Shown here: one piece after another, positions 8,223 through 16,295 of the stretch
How positions within the stretch are numbered: the first letter of the stretch is position 1
Layout of the letters: the number at the start of each line of letters is the position of its first letter
NCBI RefSeq assembly: GCF_001050015.1
Contig: NZ_CVTB01000199.1
Coordinates: forward strand, 1 to 64,000
Origin: Mycolicibacterium malmesburyense
GTDB taxonomy: Bacteria > Actinomycetota > Actinomycetes > Mycobacteriales > Mycobacteriaceae
DNA: 64,000 nucleotides
Direction of reading: 5' to 3'
Notes under the pieces: model-generated
What the model was told of the DNA's origin: nothing
What the model saw: the letters and a program-made list of their open reading frames with translations, nothing else
Database searches by the model: none
Translations under genes and position numbers: made by a program

Positions 8223-9824
8223 ATGAGTGCTGACCTTCTGCGCCATCCCATCCATTCCGGCCACCTCACCGTAGGGGCACTGAAGCGGAACAAAGACAGG
8301 CCGGTGCTGTTCCTCGGTGACACCACACTCACCGGCGGGCAGCTTGCCGAGCGCATCAGCCAGTACATTCAGGCGTTCGAGGCGCTCGGCGCGGGTTCGG
8401 GCACGGCCACCGGCCTGCTGTCGCTGAACCGGCCGGAGGTGCTGATGATCATCGGCGCCGGGCAGACCCAGGGCTACCGCCGAACCGCACTACACCCTCT
8501 CGGATCCCTGGACGACCACGCTTATGTGTTGAACGACGCCGGGGTCACCTCGCTGATCATCGACCCGAACCCGATGTTCGTGGAGCGTGCGCGAGGACTG
8601 CTGGACAAGGTGCCGGGGCTCAAGCAGATCCTGACGATCGGACCTGTGCCCGAGGAGTTGGAGGGTCTCGCCGTCGACCTGACCGCCGAGGCCGCGAAGT
8701 ACTCGCCGCAGCCTCTGGTGGCCGCCGACCTGCCGCCCGACCACATCGGCGGCATGGCCTACACCGGCGGCACGACCGGTAAGCCGAAGGGCGTGATCGG
8801 CACCGTGCAGTCGATCACGACGATGACGACGATCCAGCTCGCCGAGTGGGAGTGGCCGGAGAATCCAAAGTTCCTGATGTGCACCCCGCTGTCGCACGCC
8901 GGCGCGGCGTTCTTCGTGCCGACGATCATCAAGGGCGGCCAGCTGTTCGTGTTGACCAAGTTCGACCCCGCCGAGGTGCTGCGGGTGATCGAGGAGCAGA
9001 AGATCACCGCAACCATGTTGGTGCCGTCGATGATCTACGCGCTGATGGACCATCCGGACTCGCGCACCCGCGACCTGTCGTCGCTCGAGACCGTGTACTA
9101 CGGCGCATCGGCGATGAACCCGGTGCGGCTGCGGGAGGCGATCGACCGGTTCGGCCCGATCTTCGCGCAGTACTACGGCCAGTCTGAGGCGCCGATGGTG
9201 ATCACCTACCTCGCCAAGAGGGACCACGACGAGAAGCGGTTGACGTCGTGTGGGCGGCCGACGGTGTTCGCGCGGGTGGCGCTGCTCGACGCCGACGACA
9301 ACCCAGTGCCGCAGGGCGAGGTCGGCGAGATCTGCGTGTCGGGTCCGCTGGTGTCCGGCGGTTACTGGAACCGTCCGGACGAGACGTCGAAGACTTTTCA
9401 TGACGGCTGGATGCACACCGGCGACCTGGCCCGCGAGGATGAGGACGGCTTCTACTACATCGTCGACCGGACCAAGGACATGATCGTCACCGGGGGGTTC
9501 AACGTTTTCCCCCGCGAGGTGGAAGACGTTGTCGCCGAACATCCTTCGGTCGCCCAGGTCTGCGTGATCGGCACCCCCGACGAGAAGTGGGGTGAGGCGG
9601 TGACGGCGGTGGTCGTGCTGCGGCCCGACGCTGACCGTTCCGAGGAGGCCGTCGCGCGGATGACCTCGGAGATCCAGGCGGCGGTCAAGGAGCGCAAGGG
9701 GTCGGTGCAGTCGCCGAAGCAGGTCATCGTCGTAGACTCGGTGCCGGTCACCGCGTTGGGCAAGCCGGACAAGAAGGCCGTGCGCGCGCAGTTCTGGGAG
9801 GGTTCGGAGCGCGCCGTCGGCTGA
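8223..9824 (+). CDS. fadD8: Fatty-acid/steroid CoA ligase, FadD8-like
   Basis: An ANL-superfamily acyl-CoA synthetase of 533 residues that activates a carboxylic acid with ATP and CoA. The AMP-binding P-loop YTGGTTGKPKG is at residues 180-190. Later come 'YYGQSEAP' (A5-type region), 'WMHTGDLARED' and the C-terminal 'GKPDKK' catalytic lysine region. I chose ATG 8223, with GAGGGG just upstream, over an in-frame ATG at 8166 that lies across the operator. The fadD8 name rests on similarity and synteny with Rv0551c recalled from memory. The KstR site and neighbouring mce operon suggest a sterol side-chain or fatty acid substrate. Confidence 0.88.
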   Translation: MSADLLRHPIHSGHLTVGALKRNKDRPVLFLGDTTLTGGQLAERISQYIQAFEALGAGSGTATGLLSLNRPEVLMIIGAGQTQGYRRTALHPLGSLDDHAYVLNDAGVTSLIIDPNPMFVERARGLLDKVPGLKQILTIGPVPEELEGLAVDLTAEAAKYSPQPLVAADLPPDHIGGMAYTGGTTGKPKGVIGTVQSITTMTTIQLAEWEWPENPKFLMCTPLSHAGAAFFVPTIIKGGQLFVLTKFDPAEVLRVIEEQKITATMLVPSMIYALMDHPDSRTRDLSSLETVYYGASAMNPVRLREAIDRFGPIFAQYYGQSEAPMVITYLAKRDHDEKRLTSCGRPTVFARVALLDADDNPVPQGEVGEICVSGPLVSGGYWNRPDETSKTFHDGWMHTGDLAREDEDGFYYIVDRTKDMIVTGGFNVFPREVEDVVAEHPSVAQVCVIGTPDEKWGEAVTAVVVLRPDADRSEEAVARMTSEIQAAVKERKGSVQSPKQVIVVDSVPVTALGKPDKKAVRAQFWEGSERAVG

Positions 9825-9825
9825 T

Positions 9826-9892
9826 CCCGCGAGCGACCGCGGTTGTACACGCGATAGCGGCGTGTCGACGGGCAGACACGGTCGCTCGCGGG
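9826..9892. terminator. Long inverted repeat between convergent genes
   Basis: A perfect 14-bp inverted repeat: CCCGCGAGCGACCG at 9826-9839 and its complement at 9879-9892. The 39-base loop contains a smaller ACACGC/GCGTGT stem. It lies between the fadD8 stop (9824) and the kinase stop (9900) and probably ends transcription from both sides. There is no U-tract, as is common for mycobacterial terminators. Confidence 0.65.
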
Positions 9893-9899
9893 GGTGGGG

Positions 9900-10502
9900 C
9901 TAGGACGTGACCACGAAATCGGCCTTGTGCCGGACGCTTTCGATGCGCGCCGTGTTCACGTCGTCGACGGCGCGCACCCATGCCCCCGCGTGCTCGGGAG
10001 ACTTGCCGAACGCGATGTGGCGGGCGAGGAGGCGGCGACGGCGCTCGTCGGGTTCGGCGCCGACGAACCAGACCTCGTCGAGCAGGGCGCGGATTTCCGG
10101 CCACGGGGCGTCATCGTCGAGGAGGTAATTACCTTCGGTGACGATCAACCGGTGCTCGGGTAGGACGGGAATGCTGCCGGCGATCGGCTGCTCGAGATCA
10201 CGATGAAACGCCGGCGCGTAGACGGTCTCGTCGCGCTGGGCCCTGATGCGTTGCAACAGAGCGAGATACCCGTATGCGTCGAACGTGTCGATGACACCCT
10301 TGCGGTCGAGGCGGCCGAGCCGCTCGAGTTCGACGTCGGCGAGATGGAAGCCGTCCATCGGCACGTACACCGCGTCCTCGGTCGCGCCCGCGATCGCCTC
10401 GGCCAGTGTCGTCTTGCCCGCGCCGGGCGGGCCGGTGACACCGAGTAGCGCGCGGGGGTGACGGCGCCGGAGCGCGTCGAGGCGACTAGTCCAGGAGGGC
10501 AT
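9900..10502 (-). CDS. P-loop nucleoside/nucleotide kinase
   Basis: A 200-residue kinase of the uridine kinase/phosphoribulokinase-like group. Walker A GPPGAGKTT is at residues 24-32, followed by 'VPMDGFHLADVELERLG' and 'GVIDTFDAYGY', typical of the family. 'VTEGNYLLDDD' is the second conserved acidic block. The natural substrate is not known. Its start overlaps the end of the upstream 69-residue gene by 17 bases, suggesting coupled translation. It ends convergent to fadD8. Confidence 0.85.
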   Translation of the reverse strand: MPSWTSRLDALRRRHPRALLGVTGPPGAGKTTLAEAIAGATEDAVYVPMDGFHLADVELERLGRLDRKGVIDTFDAYGYLALLQRIRAQRDETVYAPAFHRDLEQPIAGSIPVLPEHRLIVTEGNYLLDDDAPWPEIRALLDEVWFVGAEPDERRRRLLARHIAFGKSPEHAGAWVRAVDDVNTARIESVRHKADFVVTS

Positions 10503-10695
10503 CGATTTCCGCGGCGAAGCGAGCGAGTCGCTCCTCTTCGCTCGGGATGCCCCTCTGCTCGTCGGCGGCGCGCTGCCAGCCCAACCGCCACATCCTCGCG
10601 ATCGCCCGGTCCCCCAACCCCGCGTACGGGTTGACGAGCGTGTGCGGGAACGCCTTGCGGCCTTCCCAATACGCGGTGACCAACCTGTGGGTCAT
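10486..10695 (-). CDS. Small Rmf/CrpP-fold-like protein
   Basis: A 69-residue protein starting at ATG 10695. The pattern AYWEGR...NPYAG...MWRLGWQRA resembles ribosome modulation factor and CrpP-like proteins (aromatic-x2-G, then a PY motif, then W-x2-GW). RMF drives ribosome dimerisation in other bacteria, but whether this homologue binds ribosomes is unknown. It overlaps the kinase start by 17 bases, so the two are probably made together. The fold assignment is by motif only. Confidence 0.65.
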   Translation of the reverse strand: MTHRLVTAYWEGRKAFPHTLVNPYAGLGDRAIARMWRLGWQRAADEQRGIPSEEERLARFAAEIDALLD

Positions 10696-10785
10696 ACCTT
10701 CTAACTTTCCGTCGCGCCCTGTTGGAAAGCACTGCGACACGCCGCAGGGAAACGACGGTTTGCGCGTCCTCGGCACAATGAAGGC

Positions 10786-12027
10786 GTGAGCGACGTGCAG
10801 GCGACCGTCGATGCGGTGTGGCGCATGGAGGCGGCGAAAATCGTCGCGACACTGACGCGTTCGGTCGGTGACGTCGGGCTCGCCGAGGACCTGGCCGCCG
10901 ACGCGCTCGTCGACGCCCTCGAGCAGTGGCCCGCGTCGGGTGTTCCGCGCAACCCCGCCGCGTGGTTGACCACCGTGGCCAAACGCAAGGCCATCGACTT
11001 GTGGCGCCGGCAGGAGAATCTCGACAGCAAATACGCCGCGATGGCGCGCGAACTCGAAAGCCATGTCGATGAACCGTGGGATCCCGACCGCATCGACGAC
11101 GACGTGCTGCGGTTGATCTTCATCTCGGCGCACCCGGTGCTGTCGCGGGAGGGCCGGATCGCGCTGACGCTGCGGGTCGTCGGCGGACTCACGACCGAGG
11201 AGATCGCCCGCGCCTTTCTGACGTCCACCCCGACCGTCGCCGCGCGGATCACCCGCGCCAAGAAGACGCTCTCGGCGGCGAGCGTGCCGTTCGAGGTGCC
11301 GGACCGCTCGGAGTTCCCGAAGCGGCTCTCGGCGGTGCTCAGCGTGATCTATCTGATCTACAACGAGGGGTATTCGGCGTCGTTCGGCCAGCGCTGGATT
11401 CGCGACGAGCTGTGCGCCGAGGCGCTGCGCCTCGGCCGGGTGCTCGCCGCGCTGGTGCCCGACGAGCCCGAGGTGCACGGCCTGGTGGCGTTGATGGAGC
11501 TGCAGTCGTCGCGCTTCGCCGCACGCACCGACGGCGACGGCAGGCCGATCCTGTTGGAGGACCAGAACCGCGCCAAGTGGGATCGGGCGCAGATCCAGCG
11601 TGGCGTGGCCGCGCTCGAGCGGGCCGCGAACGCGTTGCGGCGCAGAGGAATCGGCTGGGGCCCCTATGCGCTGCAGGCCGCGATCGCCGAATGCCATGCC
11701 ACCGCGCCGACCGCCGCCGAAACCGACTGGCAGCGAATCGTGGCGCTCTACGACGGGCTGGTCCAAGCGGCACCGTCACCCGTCGTCGACCTCAACCGGG
11801 CGGTGGCGGTGGCGATGGCCAGCGGTCCCGCCGCGGGTCTACAGATCGTGGACTCGCTGACCGGCCTGGACGGCTCGTACCTGCTGCCCAGTGTCCGCGG
11901 CGAACTGCTGGCCCGGCTGGGCCGGGACGCCGAGGCCGCGGCGGAGTTCGAGCGGGCCGCCGCCATGACCGACAACGATCGGGAACGAGAAGTTCTGTAC
12001 GACAAGGCAACTCGGGTTCGCGGGTAG
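10786..12027 (+). CDS. ECF-type RNA polymerase sigma factor with C-terminal extension
   Basis: A 413-residue ECF sigma factor. The N-terminal part (about 1-180) has region 2 (GLAEDLAADALVDALEQWP, then 'AWLTTVAKRKAID') and region 4 ('GLTTEEIARAFLTSTPTVAARITRAKK'). The C-terminal half (about 190-413) is the helical DUF6596-like extension with 'IYLIYNEGYSAS'. This matches the ECF42 type, in which the extension, not an anti-sigma factor, is thought to control activity. Start is GTG 10786. The small DGPF/YCII gene often found beside such sigmas is absent here. Confidence 0.92.
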   Translation: MSDVQATVDAVWRMEAAKIVATLTRSVGDVGLAEDLAADALVDALEQWPASGVPRNPAAWLTTVAKRKAIDLWRRQENLDSKYAAMARELESHVDEPWDPDRIDDDVLRLIFISAHPVLSREGRIALTLRVVGGLTTEEIARAFLTSTPTVAARITRAKKTLSAASVPFEVPDRSEFPKRLSAVLSVIYLIYNEGYSASFGQRWIRDELCAEALRLGRVLAALVPDEPEVHGLVALMELQSSRFAARTDGDGRPILLEDQNRAKWDRAQIQRGVAALERAANALRRRGIGWGPYALQAAIAECHATAPTAAETDWQRIVALYDGLVQAAPSPVVDLNRAVAVAMASGPAAGLQIVDSLTGLDGSYLLPSVRGELLARLGRDAEAAAEFERAAAMTDNDREREVLYDKATRVRG

Positions 12028-12037
12028 CATCGGCGCA

Positions 12038-12724
12038 GTGGATGACATCAAGGCCGTCCTGTTCGACTACTCGGGCACGCTGTTCCGCCTCGAGGAGGAC
12101 GACAGCTGGTTTCACGGGATGGAGGTCGACGACCGCGAGGTCGACGGCCACGTCCAGGCCGAGTTGATGCGCCGGATGACCGCGCCGACGGGCCACCACG
12201 TCGACATGACGCCGGGAGCCCACCACGTGTGGGCGAACCGCGACCTGGCGCCGCATCTGCACCGCGAGGCGTACCTGCACGTGCTGCGCGAGTCCGGCCT
12301 GGCCGACGAACACGCCGAGTCGCTGTACGGGCTGCTGATCGACCCGCTGAACTGGACGCCGTATCCCGATACCGCCGAGGTGCTACGCGGCCTGCAACGG
12401 CGAAACATCAAGACCGCGGTGGTCTCGAACATCGCCTTCGACGTGCGGCCGGCATTCGCGTCGATCGGGGCGGCCGAGTTCGTCGACGAGTTCGTGCTGT
12501 CCTTCGAAGTCGGTGCGGTCAAACCCGACCCCGCGATCTTCGAGACCGCGTTGACCCGGCTGGGTGTGGCCGCCGCGTCCGCGCTGATGATCGGTGACAG
12601 CGACGAGGCCGACGGCGGGGCCCGCGCGGTGGGGTGCGGCTTCGCCCTGGTCGATCCGCTGCCGACGACCGAGCGGCCCGACGGTCTGCGAACCGCGCTG
12701 TCCGACCACGGCGTGACGGTTTGA
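12038..12724 (+). CDS. HAD-superfamily hydrolase
   Basis: A 228-residue HAD phosphatase-like protein starting at GTG 12038, 10 bases after the sigma factor gene. Motif I is present as 'LFDYSGTLF' (nucleophile Asp, though the second position is YSG rather than DGT). Motif II is 'TAVVSNIAF', motif III is the Lys in 'GAVKPDPAIFE', and motif IV is 'MIGDSDEADGG'. All catalytic blocks look intact. The substrate is unknown; a small phosphate ester is typical. Confidence 0.85.
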   Translation: MDDIKAVLFDYSGTLFRLEEDDSWFHGMEVDDREVDGHVQAELMRRMTAPTGHHVDMTPGAHHVWANRDLAPHLHREAYLHVLRESGLADEHAESLYGLLIDPLNWTPYPDTAEVLRGLQRRNIKTAVVSNIAFDVRPAFASIGAAEFVDEFVLSFEVGAVKPDPAIFETALTRLGVAAASALMIGDSDEADGGARAVGCGFALVDPLPTTERPDGLRTALSDHGVTV

Positions 12725-12740
12725 GCGCTAGCCTCGCAGA

Positions 12741-13196
12741 ATGGGCGACCGGGCCGCTCCCCCGCGGTGGCTCAAGCACGCCAACAAGGTCGTGATGGCG
12801 CTGCTGCGGCTCGGGGTGCCGATCTCGCGGCACGAGTCCCCCGTGGTGTTGACGGTGCCGGGTCGGACTACCGGTAAGCCGCGTTCGACGCCTGTGACGC
12901 CGATGACCGTCGACGGCGTCCGCTACGTCGTCAACGGCTATCCGGGCGCGGACTGGGTGCGCAACGTCCGCGCGGCGACCGAGGTCACGTTGCGGCAGGG
13001 CGGACGATCGGAGCGGCTGCGGCTCGTCGAGCTGAGCCCGGCCGAGGCGCGTCCGGTGCTACGGGAATTCACGGCGCAGGTCGCCGTCGGCGTCGAAATG
13101 ATGAAGCGGGCGGGCATCCTGGAGACCGGTACCCCTGACGAAGCCGAGGCCATGGCGGGGCGTCTGCCGGTGTTCCGCGTCGAGGGGATCACGTAG
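12741..13196 (+). CDS. Deazaflavin-dependent nitroreductase family protein (Ddn-like)
   Basis: A 151-residue split beta-barrel protein of the Ddn (F420H2-dependent nitroreductase) family. Signature elements are 'LTVPGRTTGKPRSTPVTPM' and 'VVNGYPGADWVRNVRA'. It is followed 10 bases later by a close paralogue, then by menB. Ddn-family proteins can use F420H2 to reduce quinones, so the menaquinone context is suggestive. The exact substrate cannot be read from sequence. Confidence 0.85.
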   Translation: MGDRAAPPRWLKHANKVVMALLRLGVPISRHESPVVLTVPGRTTGKPRSTPVTPMTVDGVRYVVNGYPGADWVRNVRAATEVTLRQGGRSERLRLVELSPAEARPVLREFTAQVAVGVEMMKRAGILETGTPDEAEAMAGRLPVFRVEGIT

Positions 13197-13206
13197 CGTT
13201 TCGACC

Positions 13207-13656
13207 ATGTCCGAGATTCGCTTGCCGTGGTGGCTGAAGTACGTCAACAAGGCGATGATCGGCCTGCAGAGGCTCGGTGTCCTCGGCGAGAAGGGCCCAG
13301 TGGTGCTCGAGGTCCCCGGCCGCAAGACCGGTAAGCCGCGCAAAACCCCGGTCACGCCGATGGAGGTGGACGGGCAGCGCTACGTGGTCGGCGGGGTGCC
13401 CGGTTCCGACTGGGCCGCCAACGTCCGGGCCGCCGGCGAGGCCACGCTGCACATCGGCCGCCGCAGTGAACGGGTGCGGATGGCCGAGATGCCCGCCGAG
13501 GAGGCGCGACCACTGCTGCGTCAGTTCCCGACCAAGGTGCCCACGGGCGTCGACTTCATCAAGAACGCCGGACTGGTCACCGGGCCCAACCCCGACGAGT
13601 TCGAGGCCCTCGCGGGACGCTGCCCGGTTTTCCGCATCGATAAGGTATCCCCGTGA
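13207..13656 (+). CDS. Deazaflavin-dependent nitroreductase family protein, tandem paralogue
   Basis: A 149-residue Ddn-like protein clearly paralogous to its upstream neighbour: same RLGV, 'EVPGRKTGKPRKTPVTPM' and 'GSDWAANVRAAGEATLH' blocks. A tandem duplication is the simplest explanation. Its stop overlaps the menB start as GTGA (13653-13656), so it is translationally coupled to menB. This supports a quinone-related job, but that is inference. Confidence 0.85.
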   Translation: MSEIRLPWWLKYVNKAMIGLQRLGVLGEKGPVVLEVPGRKTGKPRKTPVTPMEVDGQRYVVGGVPGSDWAANVRAAGEATLHIGRRSERVRMAEMPAEEARPLLRQFPTKVPTGVDFIKNAGLVTGPNPDEFEALAGRCPVFRIDKVSP

Positions 13657-14564
13657 GTGACAACCCCTTTGACCCGTCCCAGTGGCGGTCCGTCGACGGC
13701 TTCGACCTGACCGACCTCACCTACCACCGCCACGTCCTCGAGGGCGTGCCGCAGCCCACGGTGCGCGTCGCGTTCGACCGGCCCGAGGTGCGCAACGCTT
13801 TTCGTCCGCACACCGTCGACGAGCTCTACCGCGTCCTCGACCACGCCCGGATGTCGTCGGATGTCGGTGTCGTGCTGCTCACCGGCAACGGACCGTCGCC
13901 GAAGGACGGCGGATGGGCGTTCTGTTCCGGCGGCGATCAGCGGATCCGCGGCCGCAGCGGCTATCAGTACGCATCGGGTGAGACCGCCGAGACCGTCGAC
14001 CCCGCACGCGCCGGGCGCCTGCACATTCTCGAGGTGCAGCGGCTCATCCGGTTCATGCCCAAACCGGTGATCTGCCTGGTCAACGGGTGGGCCGCCGGCG
14101 GCGGGCACAGCCTGCACGCCGTGTGCGACCTGACGTTGGCCAGCCGCGAGCACGCGAGGTTCAAGCAGACCGACGCCGACGTCGGCAGCTTCGACGGGGG
14201 TTACGGCAGCGCGTATCTGGCCAAGCAGGTCGGCCAGAAGTTCGCCCGCGAGATCTTCTTCCTCGGCAGGCCGTACACCGCCGAACAGATGCACGCGATG
14301 GGCGCGGTCAACGCGGTCGTCGACCACGCCGAACTGGAGACCGTCGCGCTGCAGTGGGCGTCGGAGATCAACGGCAAATCGCCGCAAGCGATCCGGATGC
14401 TCAAGTACGCGTTCAACCTGACCGACGACGGGCTGGTGGGTCAGCAGTTGTTCGCCGGTGAGGCAACGCGTTTGGCGTACATGACCGACGAGGCGGTCGA
14501 GGGCCGCGACGCGTTTCTGGAGAAGCGCGACCCCGACTGGAGCGCTTTCCCGCGCTACTTCTAG
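13653..14564 (+). CDS. menB: 1,4-dihydroxy-2-naphthoyl-CoA synthase
   Basis: A crotonase-fold enzyme of 303 residues that closes the naphthoate ring from o-succinylbenzoyl-CoA in menaquinone synthesis. Family blocks are 'WAFCSGGDQRIRGRSGYQY' (oxyanion hole and mobile loop), 'VNGWAAGGGHSLHAVCDLT', 'DADVGSFDGGYGSAYLA' with the catalytic Asp and Ser region, and the C-terminal 'FLEKRDPDWSAFPRYF' typical of MenB. It starts at GTG overlapping the upstream Ddn gene. It is convergent with the MpaB-like gene, with stops overlapping by 4 bases. Confidence 0.96.
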   Translation: MSDNPFDPSQWRSVDGFDLTDLTYHRHVLEGVPQPTVRVAFDRPEVRNAFRPHTVDELYRVLDHARMSSDVGVVLLTGNGPSPKDGGWAFCSGGDQRIRGRSGYQYASGETAETVDPARAGRLHILEVQRLIRFMPKPVICLVNGWAAGGGHSLHAVCDLTLASREHARFKQTDADVGSFDGGYGSAYLAKQVGQKFAREIFFLGRPYTAEQMHAMGAVNAVVDHAELETVALQWASEINGKSPQAIRMLKYAFNLTDDGLVGQQLFAGEATRLAYMTDEAVEGRDAFLEKRDPDWSAFPRYF

Positions 14565-15511
14565 GACGGGGAGACGGCGCCCGGGACGCGGTAGGCGAAC
14601 GACTTCTTCTGCCGCTCGGCCATCTTCTCCAGGCACTGGTGGTGCTTGCGCGCGTGATACGCCAGCGGGAAGTACGTCAGCCGATCGGGAAGCACTCGGT
14701 AGGCGATGCGGATCGCCTTGTAGACGCGGTTGAGCCGGCGTTCCTCCTCGGGGCTCCAGCTCACGCCGAGCTTGCTGCGCAGGCGGGGGTCGAGCAACCC
14801 GACGATCGACAGATAGTTCAAGCGGAGCACCGGCCGCAGCATGGCCTTGATCACCGGGTAGAACATCTTCGGCATCGACGGGGGCATCTCCATCGTTCCG
14901 GTGATCAGGTCGTCCATCAGCTTCTGGGCCTGCGGTGTGGCCTCGAGCTTGTCGACCATCGACTCGAAGTAGTCGGTCATCTCCTGATCGGTCTGGGGAT
15001 AGTCGCGCATCGGCACGTGCAGCAGGCGCGCCAGCCGGCGGTTGTCGCGCAACACCTGCGCCTTCTCGTCGTCGGTGAAGTCGCGGCCGATCAACAGGCG
15101 GGCGCCGTGGACGTTGACGATGTAGCCGGTGCAGATGACCCATTGGTACGCCTCGGGATTCAGCGCGCTGATCTGCTTGCCGGTCGCGTCGCTCTTCATC
15201 GTCATCGGCCGGTGCATGGCCCGGACGCGGTTGCCCTCGGCCGCGGCCTCCGTGCCGCCGTACGTCCACCGCAGCACGGAGTCGATGGAACGGATCGCCC
15301 GTCCGCCCGGATCACCGTGGAACGCCGCGGAATAGCGGCCGGTGACCTCGGCGATGACGGGATGCATCGCCTGCATCATGAACGCAGCGCCCTCGAAGAT
15401 CAGGAACGTCCACCGGCCCGTGTGCTCGGCGGTCAGCGAATCCGGCGGGACCAGTTCGATCGGTCCGTCGTCGATCGGCGAGGAGAGATCGATATCCGAA
15501 GTGGCGGTCAT
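14561..15511 (-). CDS. MpaB/DUF2236-family oxygenase-like protein
   Basis: A 316-residue protein of the latex-clearing/MpaB (DUF2236) group, haem-containing oxygenase-like proteins. Family features include 'DPGGRAIRSIDSVLRWTYG', 'QWVICTGYIVNVHGARLLIG' and a C-terminal 'LAYHARKHHQCLEKMAE' His cluster. Activity of mycobacterial members is mostly unknown. It diverges from a TetR regulator (84-bp gap), which probably controls it. A related protein lies at 58772-59629, also beside a TetR. Confidence 0.82.
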   Translation of the reverse strand: MTATSDIDLSSPIDDGPIELVPPDSLTAEHTGRWTFLIFEGAAFMMQAMHPVIAEVTGRYSAAFHGDPGGRAIRSIDSVLRWTYGGTEAAAEGNRVRAMHRPMTMKSDATGKQISALNPEAYQWVICTGYIVNVHGARLLIGRDFTDDEKAQVLRDNRRLARLLHVPMRDYPQTDQEMTDYFESMVDKLEATPQAQKLMDDLITGTMEMPPSMPKMFYPVIKAMLRPVLRLNYLSIVGLLDPRLRSKLGVSWSPEEERRLNRVYKAIRIAYRVLPDRLTYFPLAYHARKHHQCLEKMAERQKKSFAYRVPGAVSPS

Positions 15512-15595
15512 GGGCGGCGCCCACCTCCTATCCAGGTAGTGCGGGCGAGGTTAATATGACCGCCAGGTCGCATTCAAGTCGCATAAGGGGCGCTT
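15512..15595. promoter_or_regulatory. Divergent promoter with AGGTCGCAT-like repeats
   Basis: This 84-bp gap separates divergent MpaB-like and TetR genes. It contains two near-identical direct repeats (AGGTCGCAT and AAGTCGCAT, about 15565-15582) and the short palindrome GGTTAATATGACC around 15549-15561. Either could bind the adjacent TetR. Only the sequence repeats are seen; binding is inferred. Confidence 0.35.
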
Positions 15596-16225
15596 ATGGG
15601 CACGAATAACCGCAGCTCAGGCGGCAGGAAACTACCTCAGCAGCAACGGTCTCGTGCGATGGTCGCAAAAATCGTCGAGACGACGGCCGACCTGCTCCTC
15701 ACCACAGACCCAACGCAGATCACCACAAACCTGATCGCCGACCGCGCAGGTGTCAGCAAAGGCTCGATCTACCAATACTTTCCCGACAAGGAGGAGATCC
15801 TCGGCGCCGCCATCGAACACCTCGCCCGGTCGCAGGCGCCGGCGCTGGAGGAACGGCTGCGGACCGTGACGCTCGCCGAACCCGCCGAGGCGATGGCGGC
15901 CTCGATCGACATCCTCATCGACGTGACGATCGCCAACCGCGGCCTGCTGCGCTACCTCGCCGAACGCCCCGACCACGTGCGCACTTTCGAGAGCATCTCG
16001 GGCCTGAACGCGACGCTGGTGGCGATGTCGACGCTGCACATGAACCACTACCACGACCAGTACCGCAACGAGCTGAGTCCAAAGGCGTTGGCGTGGTTGT
16101 TCTTCAACATGGCGGTGGCCACGACGCTGCGCTACATCGAGTCCGACGACCCGATCCGCCTCGACGAGCTGCGCGCCGGGCTGAAGTTCGCCTCCTCGGG
16201 CCTGCTCGCCGGCGGCCGCGACTGA
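15596..16225 (+). CDS. TetR-family regulator
   Basis: A 209-residue regulator. The N-terminal HTH contains 'ITTNLIADRAGVSKGSIYQYFPDKEEIL' at about residues 40-67, a textbook TetR DNA-binding domain. The helical C-terminal ligand domain is generic. The start ATG 15596 has AAGGGG upstream. It is divergent from the MpaB-like gene and probably represses it and itself. The stop lies inside the left arm of a long palindrome. Confidence 0.92.
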   Translation: MGTNNRSSGGRKLPQQQRSRAMVAKIVETTADLLLTTDPTQITTNLIADRAGVSKGSIYQYFPDKEEILGAAIEHLARSQAPALEERLRTVTLAEPAEAMAASIDILIDVTIANRGLLRYLAERPDHVRTFESISGLNATLVAMSTLHMNHYHDQYRNELSPKALAWLFFNMAVATTLRYIESDDPIRLDELRAGLKFASSGLLAGGRD

Positions 16226-16280
16226 GCGATTTGTGAGTGATTTCGATCGGTGAGCGAACGTTTTCACTCACAAACCGCTC
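16224..16280. repeat. Palindromic element, copy A
   Basis: 17-base arms at 16224-16240 (GAGCGATTTGTGAGTGA) and 16264-16280 pair with one A-C mismatch around a 23-base loop with core CGATCGGTGAGCGAACG. The left arm includes the end of the TetR stop codon. A clearly related copy lies at 36313-36367. It stands between two same-strand genes and could act as a terminator or a mobile palindromic repeat. Confidence 0.7.
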
Positions 16281-16295
16281 ACCTAGACTCCGCTC

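Noticed and set aside
9826..9892. Insertion sequence ends or attachment site
   Set aside because: No transposase or integrase nearby, no target duplication seen; position between convergent stops fits a terminator better.
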